Below are positions 25,844 to 36,872 of a DNA stretch of 64,000 bases, piece by piece. The stretch's first letter is position 1, and each line of letters starts with the position of its first letter. Source of the DNA: Rhizobium sp. Root274 (GTDB lineage: Bacteria; Pseudomonadota; Alphaproteobacteria; Rhizobiales; Rhizobiaceae). The position numbers and the translations under genes were made by a program. Under the pieces are notes generated by a model. The model had not been told where the DNA came from. It ran no database searches and was given only the letters and a program-made list of their open reading frames with translations. Where the stretch lies: the NCBI RefSeq assembly GCF_001429245.1, contig NZ_LMJE01000009.1:189832-253831 (forward strand), written 5' to 3'.

Positions 25844-26770
25844 ATGGCTGAAATCACTGCAGCACTGGTTAAGGAACTGCGCGAGAAGTCCGGCGCAGGC
25901 ATGATGGATTGCAAGAAGGCTCTCATCGAGAACGACGGTGACGTCGAAGCCGCCATCGACTGGCTGCGCGCCAAGGGTATCGCCAAGGCCGACAAGAAGT
26001 CGGGCCGCACTGCAGCCGAAGGCCTGATCGGCATCAACGGCAACGGCACCTCGGCTGTTGTCGTCGAAGTGAACTCCGAAACCGACTTCGTTGCCCGTAA
26101 CGATGCCTTCCAGGACCTCGTCCGTGGCGTGGCCTCCGTTGCCATCGGCACAGACGGTTCGGTCGAAGCCATCGGCGCGGCCACCTATCCGGCCAGCGGC
26201 AAGACTGTCACCGACACCATCAAGGACGCAATCGCCCATATCGGCGAGAACATGACGCTGCGCCGCGCCGTCAAGCTCTCGGTCGAAGACGGTGTTGTTG
26301 CGACCTACGTCCACAATGCTGCCTCTGAAGGCCTCGGCAAGCTCGGCGTTCTCGTTGCCCTGAAGTCGACCGGCAACAAGGACGTTCTGTCCGCCATCGG
26401 CCGCCAGGTTGCCATGCACATTGCTGCGACCAACCCGCTCGCCATCCGTTCGGAAGAAGTCGATGCTGCCGTCGCCGAGCGTGAACGCAACGTCTTCATC
26501 GAGCAGTCGCGCGCTTCGGGCAAGCCGGACGCCATCATCGAAAAGATGGTTGAAGGCCGCATGCGCAAGTTCTTCGAAGAAGTCGCTCTGCTGTCGCAGG
26601 CCTTCGTCATCAACCCGGACCTGACCGTCGGCGACGCCATCAAGGCTGCCGAAAAGGATGCCGGTGCACCGATCGAAGTGACCGGCATGGCACGTCTGCT
26701 TCTCGGCGAAGGCATCGAAAAGGAAGAAAGCGATTTCGCAGCCGAAGTGGCTGCTGTCGCCAAGGGCTGA
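25844..26770 (+). CDS. tsf: Elongation factor Ts
   Basis: 308 residues. Exchanges GDP on EF-Tu. [16 protein letters not shown] in the UBA-like N-terminus and [14 protein letters not shown] in the core are diagnostic. It follows rpsB by 250 bases that hold two hairpins and is itself followed by a strong hairpin. Confidence 0.98.
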   Translation: MAEITAALVKELREKSGAGMMDCKKALIENDGDVEAAIDWLRAKGIAKADKKSGRTAAEGLIGINGNGTSAVVVEVNSETDFVARNDAFQDLVRGVASVAIGTDGSVEAIGAATYPASGKTVTDTIKDAIAHIGENMTLRRAVKLSVEDGVVATYVHNAASEGLGKLGVLVALKSTGNKDVLSAIGRQVAMHIAATNPLAIRSEEVDAAVAERERNVFIEQSRASGKPDAIIEKMVEGRMRKFFEEVALLSQAFVINPDLTVGDAIKAAEKDAGAPIEVTGMARLLLGEGIEKEESDFAAEVAAVAKG

Positions 26771-26799
26771 TCCAGCCACTCCTTTCGAGGGAAAACATC

Positions 26800-26825
26800 G
26801 GGCATCGCGTGACAACGCGATGCCC
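26800..26825 (+). terminator. Hairpin terminator between tsf and pyrH
   Basis: Perfect 11-bp stem GGGCATCGCGT/ACGCGATGCCC around GACA. Only TTCGTGT follows, so read-through into pyrH is likely. Confidence 0.65.
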
Positions 26826-26863
26826 TTCGTGTATCCGGCACTGAATTGATTTCGGGAGCACAC

Positions 26864-27586
26864 ATGACCGCCAAGCCATTGTTCACACGCGTTCTCCTCA
26901 AGGCTTCCGGTGAGGCCCTCATGGGAAGCCAGGGCTTCGGTATCGACGTCGCTGTGGCCGATCGGATCGCCGGTGACATCGCCGAAGCCCGCCGCATGGG
27001 CGTCGAAGTCGGCGTCGTTGTCGGCGGAGGCAACATCTTCCGTGGCGTGGCCGTAGCCTCCAAGGGTGGTGACCGGGTGACGGGCGACCACATGGGCATG
27101 CTGGCGACCGTCATCAATGCGCTGGCCCTTGCCACCTCGCTGCGCAAGCTCGACATCGACACCGTCGTCCTTTCGGCGATCGCCATGCCGGAAATCTGCG
27201 AGAGCTTCTCGCAGCGCGCCGCCTTGCACCATTTGGCGCAGGGCAGGGTGGTGATCTTCGCTGGCGGCACGGGCAACCCCTTTTTCACCACCGATTCCGC
27301 TGCAGCCCTGCGTGCCGCAGAAATCGGCGCGCAGGCCATCTTCAAGGGCACACAGGTGGACGGCATCTACTCCGCCGATCCGAAGAAAGATCCGACAGCG
27401 ACCCGTTTTGACAGCCTGACTCATGACGAGGTTCTGCAGAAGGGCCTCGCCGTGATGGACGTGGCTGCGGTGGCGCTTGCTCGTGAAAACCACATTCCGA
27501 TCATCGTCTTCTCGATCCATGAGAAGGGTGGCTTCGGAGAAATCCTCTCTGGCGCCGGTCGCATGACCATCGTCACCGACAACTGA
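26864..27586 (+). CDS. pyrH: UMP kinase
   Basis: 240 residues. Phosphorylates UMP to UDP. LLKASGEALMG at the N-terminus, VVGGGNIFRG and MGMLATVINALAL are the bacterial UMP kinase motifs (amino-acid-kinase fold). CGGGAG precedes the ATG at 26864. It supplies pyrimidine nucleotides, including the CTP that CdsA uses two genes on. Confidence 0.97.
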   Translation: MTAKPLFTRVLLKASGEALMGSQGFGIDVAVADRIAGDIAEARRMGVEVGVVVGGGNIFRGVAVASKGGDRVTGDHMGMLATVINALALATSLRKLDIDTVVLSAIAMPEICESFSQRAALHHLAQGRVVIFAGGTGNPFFTTDSAAALRAAEIGAQAIFKGTQVDGIYSADPKKDPTATRFDSLTHDEVLQKGLAVMDVAAVALARENHIPIIVFSIHEKGGFGEILSGAGRMTIVTDN

Positions 27587-27645
27587 TCCAATAACCATGG
27601 GCGCCCGCTGAACGGGCTGCCGGCTGAACGAGCAATGGGAGAACC

Positions 27646-28209
27646 ATGATGACCGCAGGGGTTGATCTCAACGACATCAAGCGCCGCATGGACGGCGCCA
27701 TCAATGCATTCAAGAGCGATATTGCCTCGCTGCGCACTGGGCGCGCTTCGGCCAATATTCTCGACCCTGTCATGGTCGAGGCCTATGGATCGCGCGTGCC
27801 GTTGAACCAGGTGGCGAACGTGACCGTTCCGGAGCCGCGTATGCTCGGTGTCTCGATCTGGGACAAGTCGATGGTGAATGCCGTCGACCGTGCGATCCGC
27901 GAAGCCAATCTCGGCCTCAACCCGATCATGGACGGCCAGAACCTGCGCATTCCGCTGCCAGAACTCAACGAGGAGCGCCGCAAGTCGCTCGTCAAGGTCG
28001 CACACGAATATGCAGAAAAGGCCAAGGTGGCGATTCGCCACGTCCGCCGCGATGGCATGGACAGCCTTAAAAAGGGCGAAAAAGACGGTTCCATCAGCCA
28101 GGATGACAGCCGTTCCCTGTCGGACAAGGTTCAAAAGATGACGGACGACACGATTGTCGACGTCGATCGCTTGCTCGCCGACAAGGAAAAGGAAATCATG
28201 CAGGTTTAA
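27646..28209 (+). CDS. frr: Ribosome recycling factor
   Basis: 187 residues (186 if the second of two consecutive ATGs is used; GGGAGA fits both). Splits post-termination ribosomes with [26 protein letters not shown] and [31 protein letters not shown] segments are typical. It follows pyrH by 59 bases. Confidence 0.97.
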   Translation: MMTAGVDLNDIKRRMDGAINAFKSDIASLRTGRASANILDPVMVEAYGSRVPLNQVANVTVPEPRMLGVSIWDKSMVNAVDRAIREANLGLNPIMDGQNLRIPLPELNEERRKSLVKVAHEYAEKAKVAIRHVRRDGMDSLKKGEKDGSISQDDSRSLSDKVQKMTDDTIVDVDRLLADKEKEIMQV

Positions 28210-28259
28210 GCGAGAGTCGTTCGTTTAAACCATTTCCATCGCCGTCCGGATCGGAGCCC

Positions 28260-29003
28260 ATGTCGAGAGCATCACAGCGCATCGTACCCCAGCATGTTGC
28301 GATCATCATGGACGGCAATGGTCGCTGGGCGAATGCACGGGGCCTGCCGCGCACCTTCGGCCATCGCAAGGGGGTCGAGACGGTCCGCGAGACCGTTAAG
28401 GCGGCCCGCGAGGCCGGCGTGGGCTTCCTCACGCTCTTCGCCTTCTCCTCCGAGAACTGGCGCCGACCGGAGGCCGAGGTCAACGAGCTCTTTGGCCTGC
28501 TGAAAGCGTTTATCCGCCGCGACCTAGCCGATCTGCATCAGGCAGGCGTACGCATCCGCATAATCGGCGACAAGGTCAACCTGCGCGAGGACATCCGTTC
28601 GCTGCTGCTGGAGGCCGAGGAGCGGACGGCTGAGAACTGCGGAATGACCCTGGTCATCGCCTTCAATTACGGTTCGCGCGACGAGATCGCCAGAGCTGCT
28701 GCGCGCCTCGCTCGGGAGGTGCAGGCCGGTCGGCTCGATCCCCGTGATATCGATGCGCAGAAGATCAACGATAGTCTCGATACGGCCGGCATTCCCGATC
28801 CCGACCTCGTTATCCGCACCAGCGGTGAAGAGCGCCTGTCGAATTTCCTCCTCTGGCAGTCGGCCTATGCGGAACTGATGTTCGTGCCAGATTTCTGGCC
28901 GGACTTTACGGCTGCGGTCTTCGATACGGTCTTGGAGCGTTATGCCGCCCGTGATCGGCGCTTCGGCGGCCTTTCGAATAAAGTCGTGGCGGTCGGCTCA
29001 TGA
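28260..29003 (+). CDS. uppS: Undecaprenyl diphosphate synthase
   Basis: 247 residues. Makes the C55 lipid carrier precursor for peptidoglycan and polysaccharides. [10 protein letters not shown] near residue 16 carries the catalytic Asp, and [11 protein letters not shown] and [19 protein letters not shown] are the other signature segments. The stop overlaps the cdsA start by four bases. Confidence 0.97.
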   Translation: MSRASQRIVPQHVAIIMDGNGRWANARGLPRTFGHRKGVETVRETVKAAREAGVGFLTLFAFSSENWRRPEAEVNELFGLLKAFIRRDLADLHQAGVRIRIIGDKVNLREDIRSLLLEAEERTAENCGMTLVIAFNYGSRDEIARAAARLAREVQAGRLDPRDIDAQKINDSLDTAGIPDPDLVIRTSGEERLSNFLLWQSAYAELMFVPDFWPDFTAAVFDTVLERYAARDRRFGGLSNKVVAVGS

Positions 29004-29845
29004 CCTTGTCGATCTCTCGCGAGCTTCAACTGCGCATCTATTCGGCGATCGTCATGGTGATCGTGGTGCTGGCGGCGACCTGGGCTGGCGGCATGGCGTT
29101 TCGGCTTCTCGCGGCTGCCATCGGTCTTCTCGTCTATTACGAGTGGTCCAAAATGACACGCCTGGCTGAAACGAGCCTTCGGTCGAATTCATTCGGCTGG
29201 CTCGCCATGGCGCTGGTCTGCCTGAACATGCTGGTCGGGTCCGCAGATTTCACTGTGCCGCTCTTTGCCGGCCTCGTCATCACAGCAGCCATTCCGGCCC
29301 TGCTGCGCAGGGTCAGCTGGTGGCATCCGGGCGGGCTCTTCTATGCGGGCCTGAGCGCCATCTCGCTCGCCGCGATCCGCGGTGACGATTCGCTTGGCCT
29401 CGTTGCCATGCTCTTTGTTTTCGTCGTTGTCTGGGCCACCGACATCTTGGCCTATTTCGTCGGTCGTGCGATCGGCGGGCCGAAGCTTGCTCCGCGCATC
29501 TCGCCTGGTAAGACCTGGTCAGGCGCGATAGGCGGAACCGTGGCGGGGGTGGTCGGCGGCTACGTCGTCGCCATGGCGCATTTCCACGATGTGGGTATCT
29601 GGATCGTGCTCGTCGCGCTTTCGCTGTCGATTGCAAGCCAGATTGGCGATCTGTTCGAATCCTTCATTAAGCGCCGTTTCGGGGTGAAGGATTCCAGCAA
29701 TCTCATTCCTGGACACGGCGGCGTCATGGATCGCGTCGATGGTCTTGTATTTGCCTGTTTTGCGGCGTTCTTCCTCGCAATAGCTTTCTCTGCGGGCGCA
29801 AGCCAGTCCGTGGTATCCATGGGCGCCTTCCTCTTCGGCCTTTGA
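29000..29845 (+). CDS. cdsA: Phosphatidate cytidylyltransferase
   Basis: 281 residues, about eight membrane segments. Converts phosphatidate and CTP to CDP-diacylglycerol. The C-terminal signature is intact: [20 protein letters not shown] followed by [13 protein letters not shown]. It begins with an ATGA overlap on uppS and is followed 73 bases later by rseP. Confidence 0.96.
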   Translation: MTLSISRELQLRIYSAIVMVIVVLAATWAGGMAFRLLAAAIGLLVYYEWSKMTRLAETSLRSNSFGWLAMALVCLNMLVGSADFTVPLFAGLVITAAIPALLRRVSWWHPGGLFYAGLSAISLAAIRGDDSLGLVAMLFVFVVVWATDILAYFVGRAIGGPKLAPRISPGKTWSGAIGGTVAGVVGGYVVAMAHFHDVGIWIVLVALSLSIASQIGDLFESFIKRRFGVKDSSNLIPGHGGVMDRVDGLVFACFAAFFLAIAFSAGASQSVVSMGAFLFGL

Positions 29846-29918
29846 CGATCGAGAGGGCACGGGCGAGGGGGCATAAGCCTCGACCGCGGCGGCAAAACGA
29901 ATTGGGACAAGGGATCAC

Positions 29919-31043
29919 ATGAGCACAGTTCTGGGCTTTCTCGGCGGATATATTCTTCCCTATATCCTCATTTTGTCCCTGCTCGTCTTCATCCATGAGT
30001 TAGGACACTATCTGGCCGGACGGCTGTCGGGCATCCGGGTGCTCGCCTTCTCGGTGGGCTTTGGTCCGGAACTGGTCGGTTTTACCGATAGCCACGGAAC
30101 CCGTTGGAAAATTTCTGCAATTCCGCTTGGCGGTTACGTCCGGTTCTTTGGGGATGCCGACGCCGCCAGCATGCCCGATGGCTCCGCTATTGCAGACTTA
30201 ACCGAGGCGGAGAAGGCGCAAACGCTGAACGGGGCCAAGCTCTGGAAGCGTGCCGTCACGGTTGCCGCCGGCCCCATCGCCAATTTTTTTCTCGCCATCG
30301 TTATCTTCGCGGTCATGTTTGGCACCATGGGCAAGCCGGTATCGGATCCCGTCGTCGCCGACCTGAAACAGGGGAGCGCCGCAGAGGCAGCCGGGATCGA
30401 GCGGGGAGATGTACTCATCGCTCTGGACGGTCGCAAGATCGAGACCTTCGATGATGTGGTGCGCTACATCACCATGCGCCCCGAGGTGCCGGTCACGGTG
30501 ACGGTGCGGCGCGGTGAGCAGCAACTCGATTTCGGCATCGTTCCCAAGCGGGCCATCAACACCGATCGCTTCGGCAACTCGATGGAAGTAGGTCAGATCG
30601 GCATCATTACCGATCAGAAGGCAAGCAATTTCCGCATTGTCGAGCTGTCGCCGTTGCAGGCCGTGTGGGAGGGGATCCGTCAGACGGGCCATATCGTGAC
30701 CGGGACCTTTGACTATATCGGCAACATGTTCGCCGGCCGGATGAATGCCGATCAGCTGGGCGGTCCGGTGCGCGTCGTCCAGGCGTCTGGTGAAATGGCG
30801 ACACTGGGCGTTATCGCTCTGTTAAATCTGGCAGCGGTTCTTTCGGTTTCGCTGGGGCTTTTGAACTTGATGCCAGTTCCGGTCCTTGACGGCGGCCATC
30901 TCGTTCTCTACGCGATTGAAGCAGTGCGCGGGAGGCCGATGGGTCAGGGGGCGCAGGAGGTTGCATTCCGCATCGGTCTGGCGATGATCCTCTCCCTGAT
31001 GGTATTTGCCACCTGGAACGATATCAGCCGGTTGATAGGCTGA
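29919..31043 (+). CDS. rseP: RIP metalloprotease RseP (site-2 protease)
   Basis: 374 residues. Intramembrane zinc protease. HELGHYLAGR near residue 26 holds the zinc-binding HExxH, and LNLMPVPVLDGGHLV near 325 holds the third ligand Asp. One PDZ domain is visible between (about 125-200, VADLKQGSAAEAAGIERGD). E. coli RseP has two PDZ domains; here one is clear, consistent with the shorter length. It cleaves anti-sigma factors or remnant signal peptides. Confidence 0.96.
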   Translation: MSTVLGFLGGYILPYILILSLLVFIHELGHYLAGRLSGIRVLAFSVGFGPELVGFTDSHGTRWKISAIPLGGYVRFFGDADAASMPDGSAIADLTEAEKAQTLNGAKLWKRAVTVAAGPIANFFLAIVIFAVMFGTMGKPVSDPVVADLKQGSAAEAAGIERGDVLIALDGRKIETFDDVVRYITMRPEVPVTVTVRRGEQQLDFGIVPKRAINTDRFGNSMEVGQIGIITDQKASNFRIVELSPLQAVWEGIRQTGHIVTGTFDYIGNMFAGRMNADQLGGPVRVVQASGEMATLGVIALLNLAAVLSVSLGLLNLMPVPVLDGGHLVLYAIEAVRGRPMGQGAQEVAFRIGLAMILSLMVFATWNDISRLIG

Positions 31044-31238
31044 GCGTCGTCCTTGCAACGGGCGGAAGGATTTGTTTACGATGTTTCAAATTGATAGTGG
31101 CGATTGGGCCACGGATTCAAATGAAGTAAACAGAAATTAACGCGCAGTCTTGCTTGTAGGGTAAAACCCGCTAAAACCACACACGGGCCGGAGTCGGGGT
31201 TACGACTGCGGGGCAATTGAAGAAGGTAAAGTACACAC

Positions 31239-33593
31239 ATGAAGGCTGGTTCAAGATTTTTGAACGCAGTGTCGGCGGTCGCGCTGTCTGCTGGTATCGT
31301 GTCTACGGGCGCAAGTGTTGCCGTCATGGCCTCGGCTGTCGCAGCTCAGGCTGCCGTCATTCAGCGGGTTGACGTGCGCGGGGCGCAGCGGGTGGGGCCT
31401 GAGGCCGTTCGCTCGAACCTCTCCATCCAGCCTGGCAAGTCCTTCACCAACGCCGACATCGACGAGTCCGTGAAGCGTCTTTACGCCACCGGCTTTTTCT
31501 CCGATGTCCAGATTTCCGTTTCTGGCGGCACGCTGATCGTGACCGTCGCCGAGAACCAGCTGATCAATCAGGTGGTCTTCAACGGCAACCGCAAGATCAA
31601 GGATGACAAGCTCGTCGGCATCGTCCAGACGCAGCCTCAGGGTCCTTATTCCGACAGCCTGATCAGTTCCGACATCCAGCGCATCAAGGAAGCCTATTCC
31701 GCGATTGGTCGCAGTGACGTTGAAGTAACGACCCAGGTCGTTCCGGTTGCCGAAGGCCGCGTCAACCTCGCTTTCGTCATCAACGAAGGCGAGCGCACCA
31801 AGATCAGCACCATCAATTTCAGCGGCAACAATGCGTATTCCGACGGTCGTCTCGCTTCCGTATTGCAGACGAAGGAATCGGGCATGCTGTCCTTCCTGAC
31901 GCGCAAGGATGTCTACAACGAAGACAAGCTGCGCGCCGATGAAGAGGCTCTCCGCCAGTTCTATTACAACCACGGTTACGCCGACTTCCGCGTGATCTCT
32001 TCGGAAGCCGTCCTGAACGAGGCTGGCAACGAGTACACGATCAACATCACGGTTGATGAAGGTCAGCGCTACAGGTTCGGCGCTGTCTCCGTCGAATCGA
32101 CCGTTGATGGTGTCGATGCTGCCCAGCTTCAGGGCCTCGTTGAAACCCGCGAAGGCAGCACCTACAGCGCCCGCGACGTGCAGAAGTCGATGGAAGCCAT
32201 TTCCCGCCGCGTTTCGTCGGCCGGCTATCCCTTTGCTCGTGTCGTTCCGCGTGGCGACCGCAACTTCGAAAACAACACGATCGGCGTAACATACCTGGTG
32301 GATCAGGGTGAACGCGCCTATGTCGAGCGCATCGAAGTGCGGGGCAACACCCGCACCCGTGACTACGTCATCCGCCGCGAGTTTGACATTTCCGAAGGCG
32401 ACGCCTTCAACCAGGAAACCATCACCCGCGCCAAGCGTCGCCTCGAAGCCCTCGGCTTCTTCTCGTCGGTCAACATCTCGACCCAGGCTGGCAGCTCGCC
32501 GGACCGCGTCGTGGTCGTGGTGGACGTGCAGGACCAGCCGACCGGCTCGTTCGGCATCGGCGCCGGCTACTCGGTCGACAACGGCGGTGTGGTTCTGGAA
32601 GCCTCGGTCGAGGAAAAGAACTTCCTCGGTCGCGGTCAGTTCATCCGCGTTGCCGCCGGCGGTGGTTTCGACGACACGCAGACCTACAACTTCTCCTTCA
32701 CCGAGCCTTACTTCCTCGGTTACCGTCTGGCTGCCGGCTTCGATGTCTTCAAGAGCGCGACCAGCAGCAACTCGGAATACGATTACGAGGAGCAGGGCGC
32801 GACGGTTCGCGTGACGGCGCCGATCACGGAAGACATCGCAACAACGCTGCGCTATACATACAAGCAGATCGATTACATCGAGGACGGTGCATTCGGCGCT
32901 GATAATTCGCCGGGCGGCGTCGATAACCAAGTGGCGGATCCTTATATCGATGCCATCGTTGGTAGCACCTGGACCCAGTCGATCCTCGGTCACTCAATCG
33001 TTTACAATACGGTCGACGATCGTCAGAACCCGCATGAAGGCATTTATGCCAGCTTCACGCAGGAATATGCCGGTCTCGGTGGCGATTCGGACTTCTACAA
33101 GGCCTATGTCCGCGCCAAGATGTTCTACACGCTGTCTGACGAGCTCGATGTCGTCGGCTCGCTCTCGGGTTCGGCCGGTCACGTGGTCGCGCTCGGTGAT
33201 AACCTGAATGTCTTCGATCAGTTCAAGATCGGCGGCAAGGAAGTTCGTGGCTTCGCCAACAGCGGTATTGGTCCGCGCCAGGATGGCGATGCTATCGGCG
33301 GTACAACCTACTTCACCGCTTCTGCTGAAGCGACCTTCCCGCTGCCAGCGGTTCCGCAAGACCTTGGATTCCGTGGCGCAGTGTTCGCAGATGCCGGCAC
33401 TCTCTACGGCAGCGAACTGGCGAGAGACGGTACGGCTCTCGGTACCGGCATGTCGATCCGCGCGTCGGTTGGCGCCGGCATACTGTGGAATTCGCCCTTC
33501 GGCGCGCTTCGCTTCGACTATGCTGTTCCTGTCGCCAAGGAAGACTTCGACGACACGCAGGAATTCCGGTTCAGCATGGCGAACCAGTTCTAA
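31239..33593 (+). CDS. bamA: Outer membrane protein assembly factor BamA
   Basis: 784 residues. A signal peptide (about 1-36) precedes five POTRA domains (about 42-440) and a 16-strand barrel of the Omp85 family, with the barrel start GSFGIGAGYSVDNGGV and the lid-lock motif VRGF (in KEVRGFANSG). It ends in aromatic Phe as outer-membrane proteins do. It has a 195-base upstream gap with a possible promoter (CTTGCT near 31150, TAAAAC 17 bases on). Followed by lpxD after 50 bases; no skp gene lies between. Confidence 0.97.
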   Translation: MKAGSRFLNAVSAVALSAGIVSTGASVAVMASAVAAQAAVIQRVDVRGAQRVGPEAVRSNLSIQPGKSFTNADIDESVKRLYATGFFSDVQISVSGGTLIVTVAENQLINQVVFNGNRKIKDDKLVGIVQTQPQGPYSDSLISSDIQRIKEAYSAIGRSDVEVTTQVVPVAEGRVNLAFVINEGERTKISTINFSGNNAYSDGRLASVLQTKESGMLSFLTRKDVYNEDKLRADEEALRQFYYNHGYADFRVISSEAVLNEAGNEYTINITVDEGQRYRFGAVSVESTVDGVDAAQLQGLVETREGSTYSARDVQKSMEAISRRVSSAGYPFARVVPRGDRNFENNTIGVTYLVDQGERAYVERIEVRGNTRTRDYVIRREFDISEGDAFNQETITRAKRRLEALGFFSSVNISTQAGSSPDRVVVVVDVQDQPTGSFGIGAGYSVDNGGVVLEASVEEKNFLGRGQFIRVAAGGGFDDTQTYNFSFTEPYFLGYRLAAGFDVFKSATSSNSEYDYEEQGATVRVTAPITEDIATTLRYTYKQIDYIEDGAFGADNSPGGVDNQVADPYIDAIVGSTWTQSILGHSIVYNTVDDRQNPHEGIYASFTQEYAGLGGDSDFYKAYVRAKMFYTLSDELDVVGSLSGSAGHVVALGDNLNVFDQFKIGGKEVRGFANSGIGPRQDGDAIGGTTYFTASAEATFPLPAVPQDLGFRGAVFADAGTLYGSELARDGTALGTGMSIRASVGAGILWNSPFGALRFDYAVPVAKEDFDDTQEFRFSMANQF

Positions 33594-33643
33594 GACAAGC
33601 GGTCCAGAACTGCTGACAGGTTGACGTTCTGGAGCGTTTTCTG

Positions 33644-34708
33644 ATGGAGCATAACCATTTCTTTCCGCCCCATGCCGGGGTTACCCTGGCTGCACTTGCA
33701 GCCCATACGGGGGCGGAATTGACGGATGAGACGCAGGGCGAGACGATCATTCGGTCGGTCTCGCCCGTCGCCCGCGCCAAAGCGGGCGATGTCTGCTATA
33801 TCCTGTCCCGTCGCAACCGCGATGATCTTCTCAGCTGCAGTGCATCGGCGATATTCTGTGAAAAGGCGCTCGTGTCGCTCATCCCGCAGCACATCCCTGT
33901 GCTTGTGGCGAAAAGCGCACAGACATCGTTTGCGCTGGCGGGTGCATTGCTGCATCCGGAAGGCCTCCGCCCGGTTCGGATGATGAGCGAAAAGACGCTC
34001 GTATCGCCCGCCGCCCATATCGATCCGACCGCAAGGCTGGAAGAGGGGGTTGAGGTTGAGGCGCTGGCCGTGATTGGTGCACATGCCGAGATCGGCAGCG
34101 GCACCCGCATTGGACCGGGTGCGGTGATCGGGCCCGGCGTTCGCATCGGCCGGGACTGCACGATCGCAGCGGGCGCGACCATTCAAGTCGCCCTGATAGG
34201 CAACAATGTCATCATCCACAACGGTGCCCGCATCGGCCAGGATGGTTTCGGTTATGCGCCGGGTCCGCGCGGCATGCTGAAGATCGTCCAGGTCGGGCGT
34301 GTCATCATCCAGGATCACGTCGAGATCGGTGCCAACACCACGATCGACCGCGGCACCATGGATGACACGGTCATCGGTGAGGGCACGAAGATCGACAATC
34401 TGGTCCAGATCGGTCACAACGTCCGCATTGGCCGCCACTGTGGCATCGTCAGTCAGGTTGGAATAGCCGGCAGCACGGTCATCGGCGATGGCGTGATGAT
34501 CGGTGGGGCGGCTGGCGTGAACGGTCACATCAAGATCGGCGACGGCGTGCAGATTGCTGCCATGAGCGGTGTCCTGGCCGACGTGCCTCCGGGCGAGAAA
34601 TATGGCGGGATCCCGGCCCGCCCGTTGAAGGATTATCTGCGCGAGGTGGCCGAGACTTTGAGCCGCTATGACAGCCGCGCCAAGGACAAGGGAGCCAGCA
34701 ATGACTGA
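33644..34708 (+). CDS. lpxD: UDP-3-O-(3-hydroxyacyl)glucosamine N-acyltransferase
   Basis: 354 residues. Third acylation step of lipid A. The N-terminal uridine-binding domain is followed by left-handed beta-helix hexapeptide repeats (about 110-310), with [20 protein letters not shown] and [20 protein letters not shown] carrying the catalytic His. The stop overlaps fabZ by eight bases. Confidence 0.97.
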   Translation: MEHNHFFPPHAGVTLAALAAHTGAELTDETQGETIIRSVSPVARAKAGDVCYILSRRNRDDLLSCSASAIFCEKALVSLIPQHIPVLVAKSAQTSFALAGALLHPEGLRPVRMMSEKTLVSPAAHIDPTARLEEGVEVEALAVIGAHAEIGSGTRIGPGAVIGPGVRIGRDCTIAAGATIQVALIGNNVIIHNGARIGQDGFGYAPGPRGMLKIVQVGRVIIQDHVEIGANTTIDRGTMDDTVIGEGTKIDNLVQIGHNVRIGRHCGIVSQVGIAGSTVIGDGVMIGGAAGVNGHIKIGDGVQIAAMSGVLADVPPGEKYGGIPARPLKDYLREVAETLSRYDSRAKDKGASND

Positions 34709-35168
34709 CGCCGCTAAGGCCGAATTAGGATCGGCTGATATCCTGGAGATCATGAAGCTCCTGCCGCATCGTTATCCCTTCCTGCTGGTCGACAAGATCA
34801 TCGAAATCGACGGTGACGATTCGGCGATCGGCATCAAGAATGTCACGGCCAACGAGCCTCATTTTACCGGACACTTCCCGGATTCACCGATTATGCCGGG
34901 TGTTTTGCTGATCGAAGGCATGGCCCAGACGGCCGGTGCGATCTGCGCCCGTAAACAAGGTGAGGGCGGCAACCTCGTCTACTTCATGACCATCGACAAT
35001 GCCCGCTTCCGCAAGCCCGTTGTTCCCGGCGACCGCGTCGAATTCCACGTGGTGAAGCAGAAGCAGCGCGGCAATATCTGGAAGTTCCACTGCGATGCCA
35101 AGGTCGACGGCCAGTTGGCGGCGGAGGCCGATATCGGCGCGATGATCATGCGCAAGGATGCGAAATGA
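34701..35168 (+). CDS. fabZ: (3R)-hydroxyacyl-[acyl carrier protein] dehydratase
   Basis: 155 residues. Dehydrates 3-hydroxyacyl-ACP in fatty-acid elongation and competes with LpxA/LpxD for their substrate. [11 protein letters not shown] and [19 protein letters not shown] contain the catalytic His; the Glu lies in [11 protein letters not shown]. The start at 34701 has AAGGGAG upstream and lies inside the end of lpxD. Confidence 0.97.
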   Translation: MTDAAKAELGSADILEIMKLLPHRYPFLLVDKIIEIDGDDSAIGIKNVTANEPHFTGHFPDSPIMPGVLLIEGMAQTAGAICARKQGEGGNLVYFMTIDNARFRKPVVPGDRVEFHVVKQKQRGNIWKFHCDAKVDGQLAAEADIGAMIMRKDAK

Positions 35169-35980
35169 GCACGATTGCCGCCACTGCCGTGATCCATCCG
35201 ATGGCGGTCGTCGAGGCTGGCGCCGTCATCGGCGAGAATGTGCGCATTGGTCCATTCTGCCATGTCGGCCCGCGCGTCACTCTGAAGGACGGCGTGGAAC
35301 TGATTTCGAACGCCGTGGTCAGCGGCCTGACGGAGATCGGTCCCAATAGCCGGATCTTTCCGATGGCGGTGATCGGTGGCGTGTCGCAGAGCCTCCACGA
35401 GGCAGGGGACGATTCCCGCCTTATCGTGGGTGCAAACTGCACCATGCGCGAAGGTGTGACGATGAACTGCGGCACGGTCGGGGGTGGCGGGATCACGCGT
35501 GTCGGCGACAATTGCCTGTTTCTCGCCAACTCGCATGTCGCCCATGACTGCATCCTCGGCAACAACATCATCCTGTCAAACAATGTGATGCTGGCCGGCC
35601 ATGTGCGGGTCGAGGATTACGTGATCCTGAGCGGCGGCTGCGCCGTGCACCAGTTTACTAGGATCGGTCGCAACGCTTTCATTGGTGGCTTGTCGGCCGT
35701 CAGCTACGATGTCATTCCCTACGGCATGTTGAACGGCAATCCCGGCATCCTCGGCGGCTTGAACGTCGTCGGCATGACGCGCGCAGGGATTGAGCGCGCG
35801 GTCATTCATCAGGTCCGCCGCGCCTTCAAACAGATCTTCGAAGGCGAGGGTTCGGCGCGTGCCAATGCCGCCGCGATCCGCGAAGACTATCTCGATTGCC
35901 CGCAGGTGATCCAAATTCTTGATTTCATTGCCGCCGAAAGTGACCGGGCACTATCGTCGCCCCATCGCGGCAAGAATTGA
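35165..35980 (+). CDS. lpxA: UDP-N-acetylglucosamine acyltransferase
   Basis: 271 residues. First step of lipid A synthesis. Hexapeptide repeats begin at [20 protein letters not shown]; the catalytic His is in [16 protein letters not shown]. The C-terminal helical part ([20 protein letters not shown]) is as in other LpxA. An ATGA overlap joins it to fabZ. Confidence 0.97.
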   Translation: MSTIAATAVIHPMAVVEAGAVIGENVRIGPFCHVGPRVTLKDGVELISNAVVSGLTEIGPNSRIFPMAVIGGVSQSLHEAGDDSRLIVGANCTMREGVTMNCGTVGGGGITRVGDNCLFLANSHVAHDCILGNNIILSNNVMLAGHVRVEDYVILSGGCAVHQFTRIGRNAFIGGLSAVSYDVIPYGMLNGNPGILGGLNVVGMTRAGIERAVIHQVRRAFKQIFEGEGSARANAAAIREDYLDCPQVIQILDFIAAESDRALSSPHRGKN

Positions 35981-35984
35981 CGCC

Positions 35985-36872
35985 ATGACGTCCGCCAGCG
36001 CAACGCAAGGCCTGGCATCGAAAGGTCGCCTCGCCATTATCGCCGGTGGTGGCAAACTGCCGCTGTTTCTGGCCGAAGCCGCGCGCGCGGCAGGCGAAGA
36101 CCCTTTGATTTTACGCCTGAAGAACGAGGCGGACGGTGATTGGCAGTCCTATGAGAATGCGATCGTCGGCGTCGGTGACATGGCGGGGCTGTCTGCCCTG
36201 TTCGAAAAGCATCGTATCGGCCGCGTCGTCATGTCGGGCGCTGTCAGAAAACGCCCGGCCTTCGGCGAGATCAGGGTCAATCTCCGCTCTATTCTCAAAC
36301 TGCCAATGGCGCTGAAGACACTGCTTGCCGGTGGCGACGACGCTGTGCTGCGCATGGTTATTTCCCTGATCGAGGCGCAGGGCTGCGAGGTGCTCGGCGC
36401 GCATGAAATTCTGCCAGGACTGCTGGCAACGATTGGTCCTCTTGGAAAGGTCAGCCCCTCTGCGGACGACCTGAAAGATATCCAGCGCGCCGGCGATGCC
36501 GCCGAAACACTGGGGCGTCTGGACGTGGGGCAGGGCGCCGTCAGCGTCGGGGGCCGGATCGTTGCGCTTGAGGGCGTCGAGGGAACGGATGCCATGCTGG
36601 CCCGAGTTGCGGGCCTCCGTGCCGAAGGACGGATCTCCCAGCGCCGCAAGGGCGTGATCGTCAAGCTGTGCAAGCCGCAACAGGACCTGCGCGCCGACCT
36701 GCCGACCATCGGGGTTTCTACTATCGAAAACGCAAGAGCTGCAGGTCTTGCCGGCATCGCGGTCGAGGCGGGACGGGCCCTGGTGGTCGAGCGCGAGGCG
36801 ATGATCGCTGCCGCGGACGCGGCCGGTCTCTTCGTCGTCGGCATCGAGCGCACGGGAAAGGGCAAGGCCTGA
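35985..36872 (+). CDS. lpxI: UDP-2,3-diacylglucosamine pyrophosphatase LpxI
   Basis: 295 residues. LpxI (formerly DUF1009) replaces LpxH in alphaproteobacteria and makes lipid X from UDP-2,3-diacylglucosamine. LAIIAGGGKLPLFLAEAA starts the N-domain; the C-domain has LPTIGVSTIENARAAGLAG and AGRALVVERE. It starts 4 bases after lpxA and its stop shares a base with the lpxB start (TGATG). Confidence 0.95.
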   Translation: MTSASATQGLASKGRLAIIAGGGKLPLFLAEAARAAGEDPLILRLKNEADGDWQSYENAIVGVGDMAGLSALFEKHRIGRVVMSGAVRKRPAFGEIRVNLRSILKLPMALKTLLAGGDDAVLRMVISLIEAQGCEVLGAHEILPGLLATIGPLGKVSPSADDLKDIQRAGDAAETLGRLDVGQGAVSVGGRIVALEGVEGTDAMLARVAGLRAEGRISQRRKGVIVKLCKPQQDLRADLPTIGVSTIENARAAGLAGIAVEAGRALVVEREAMIAAADAAGLFVVGIERTGKGKA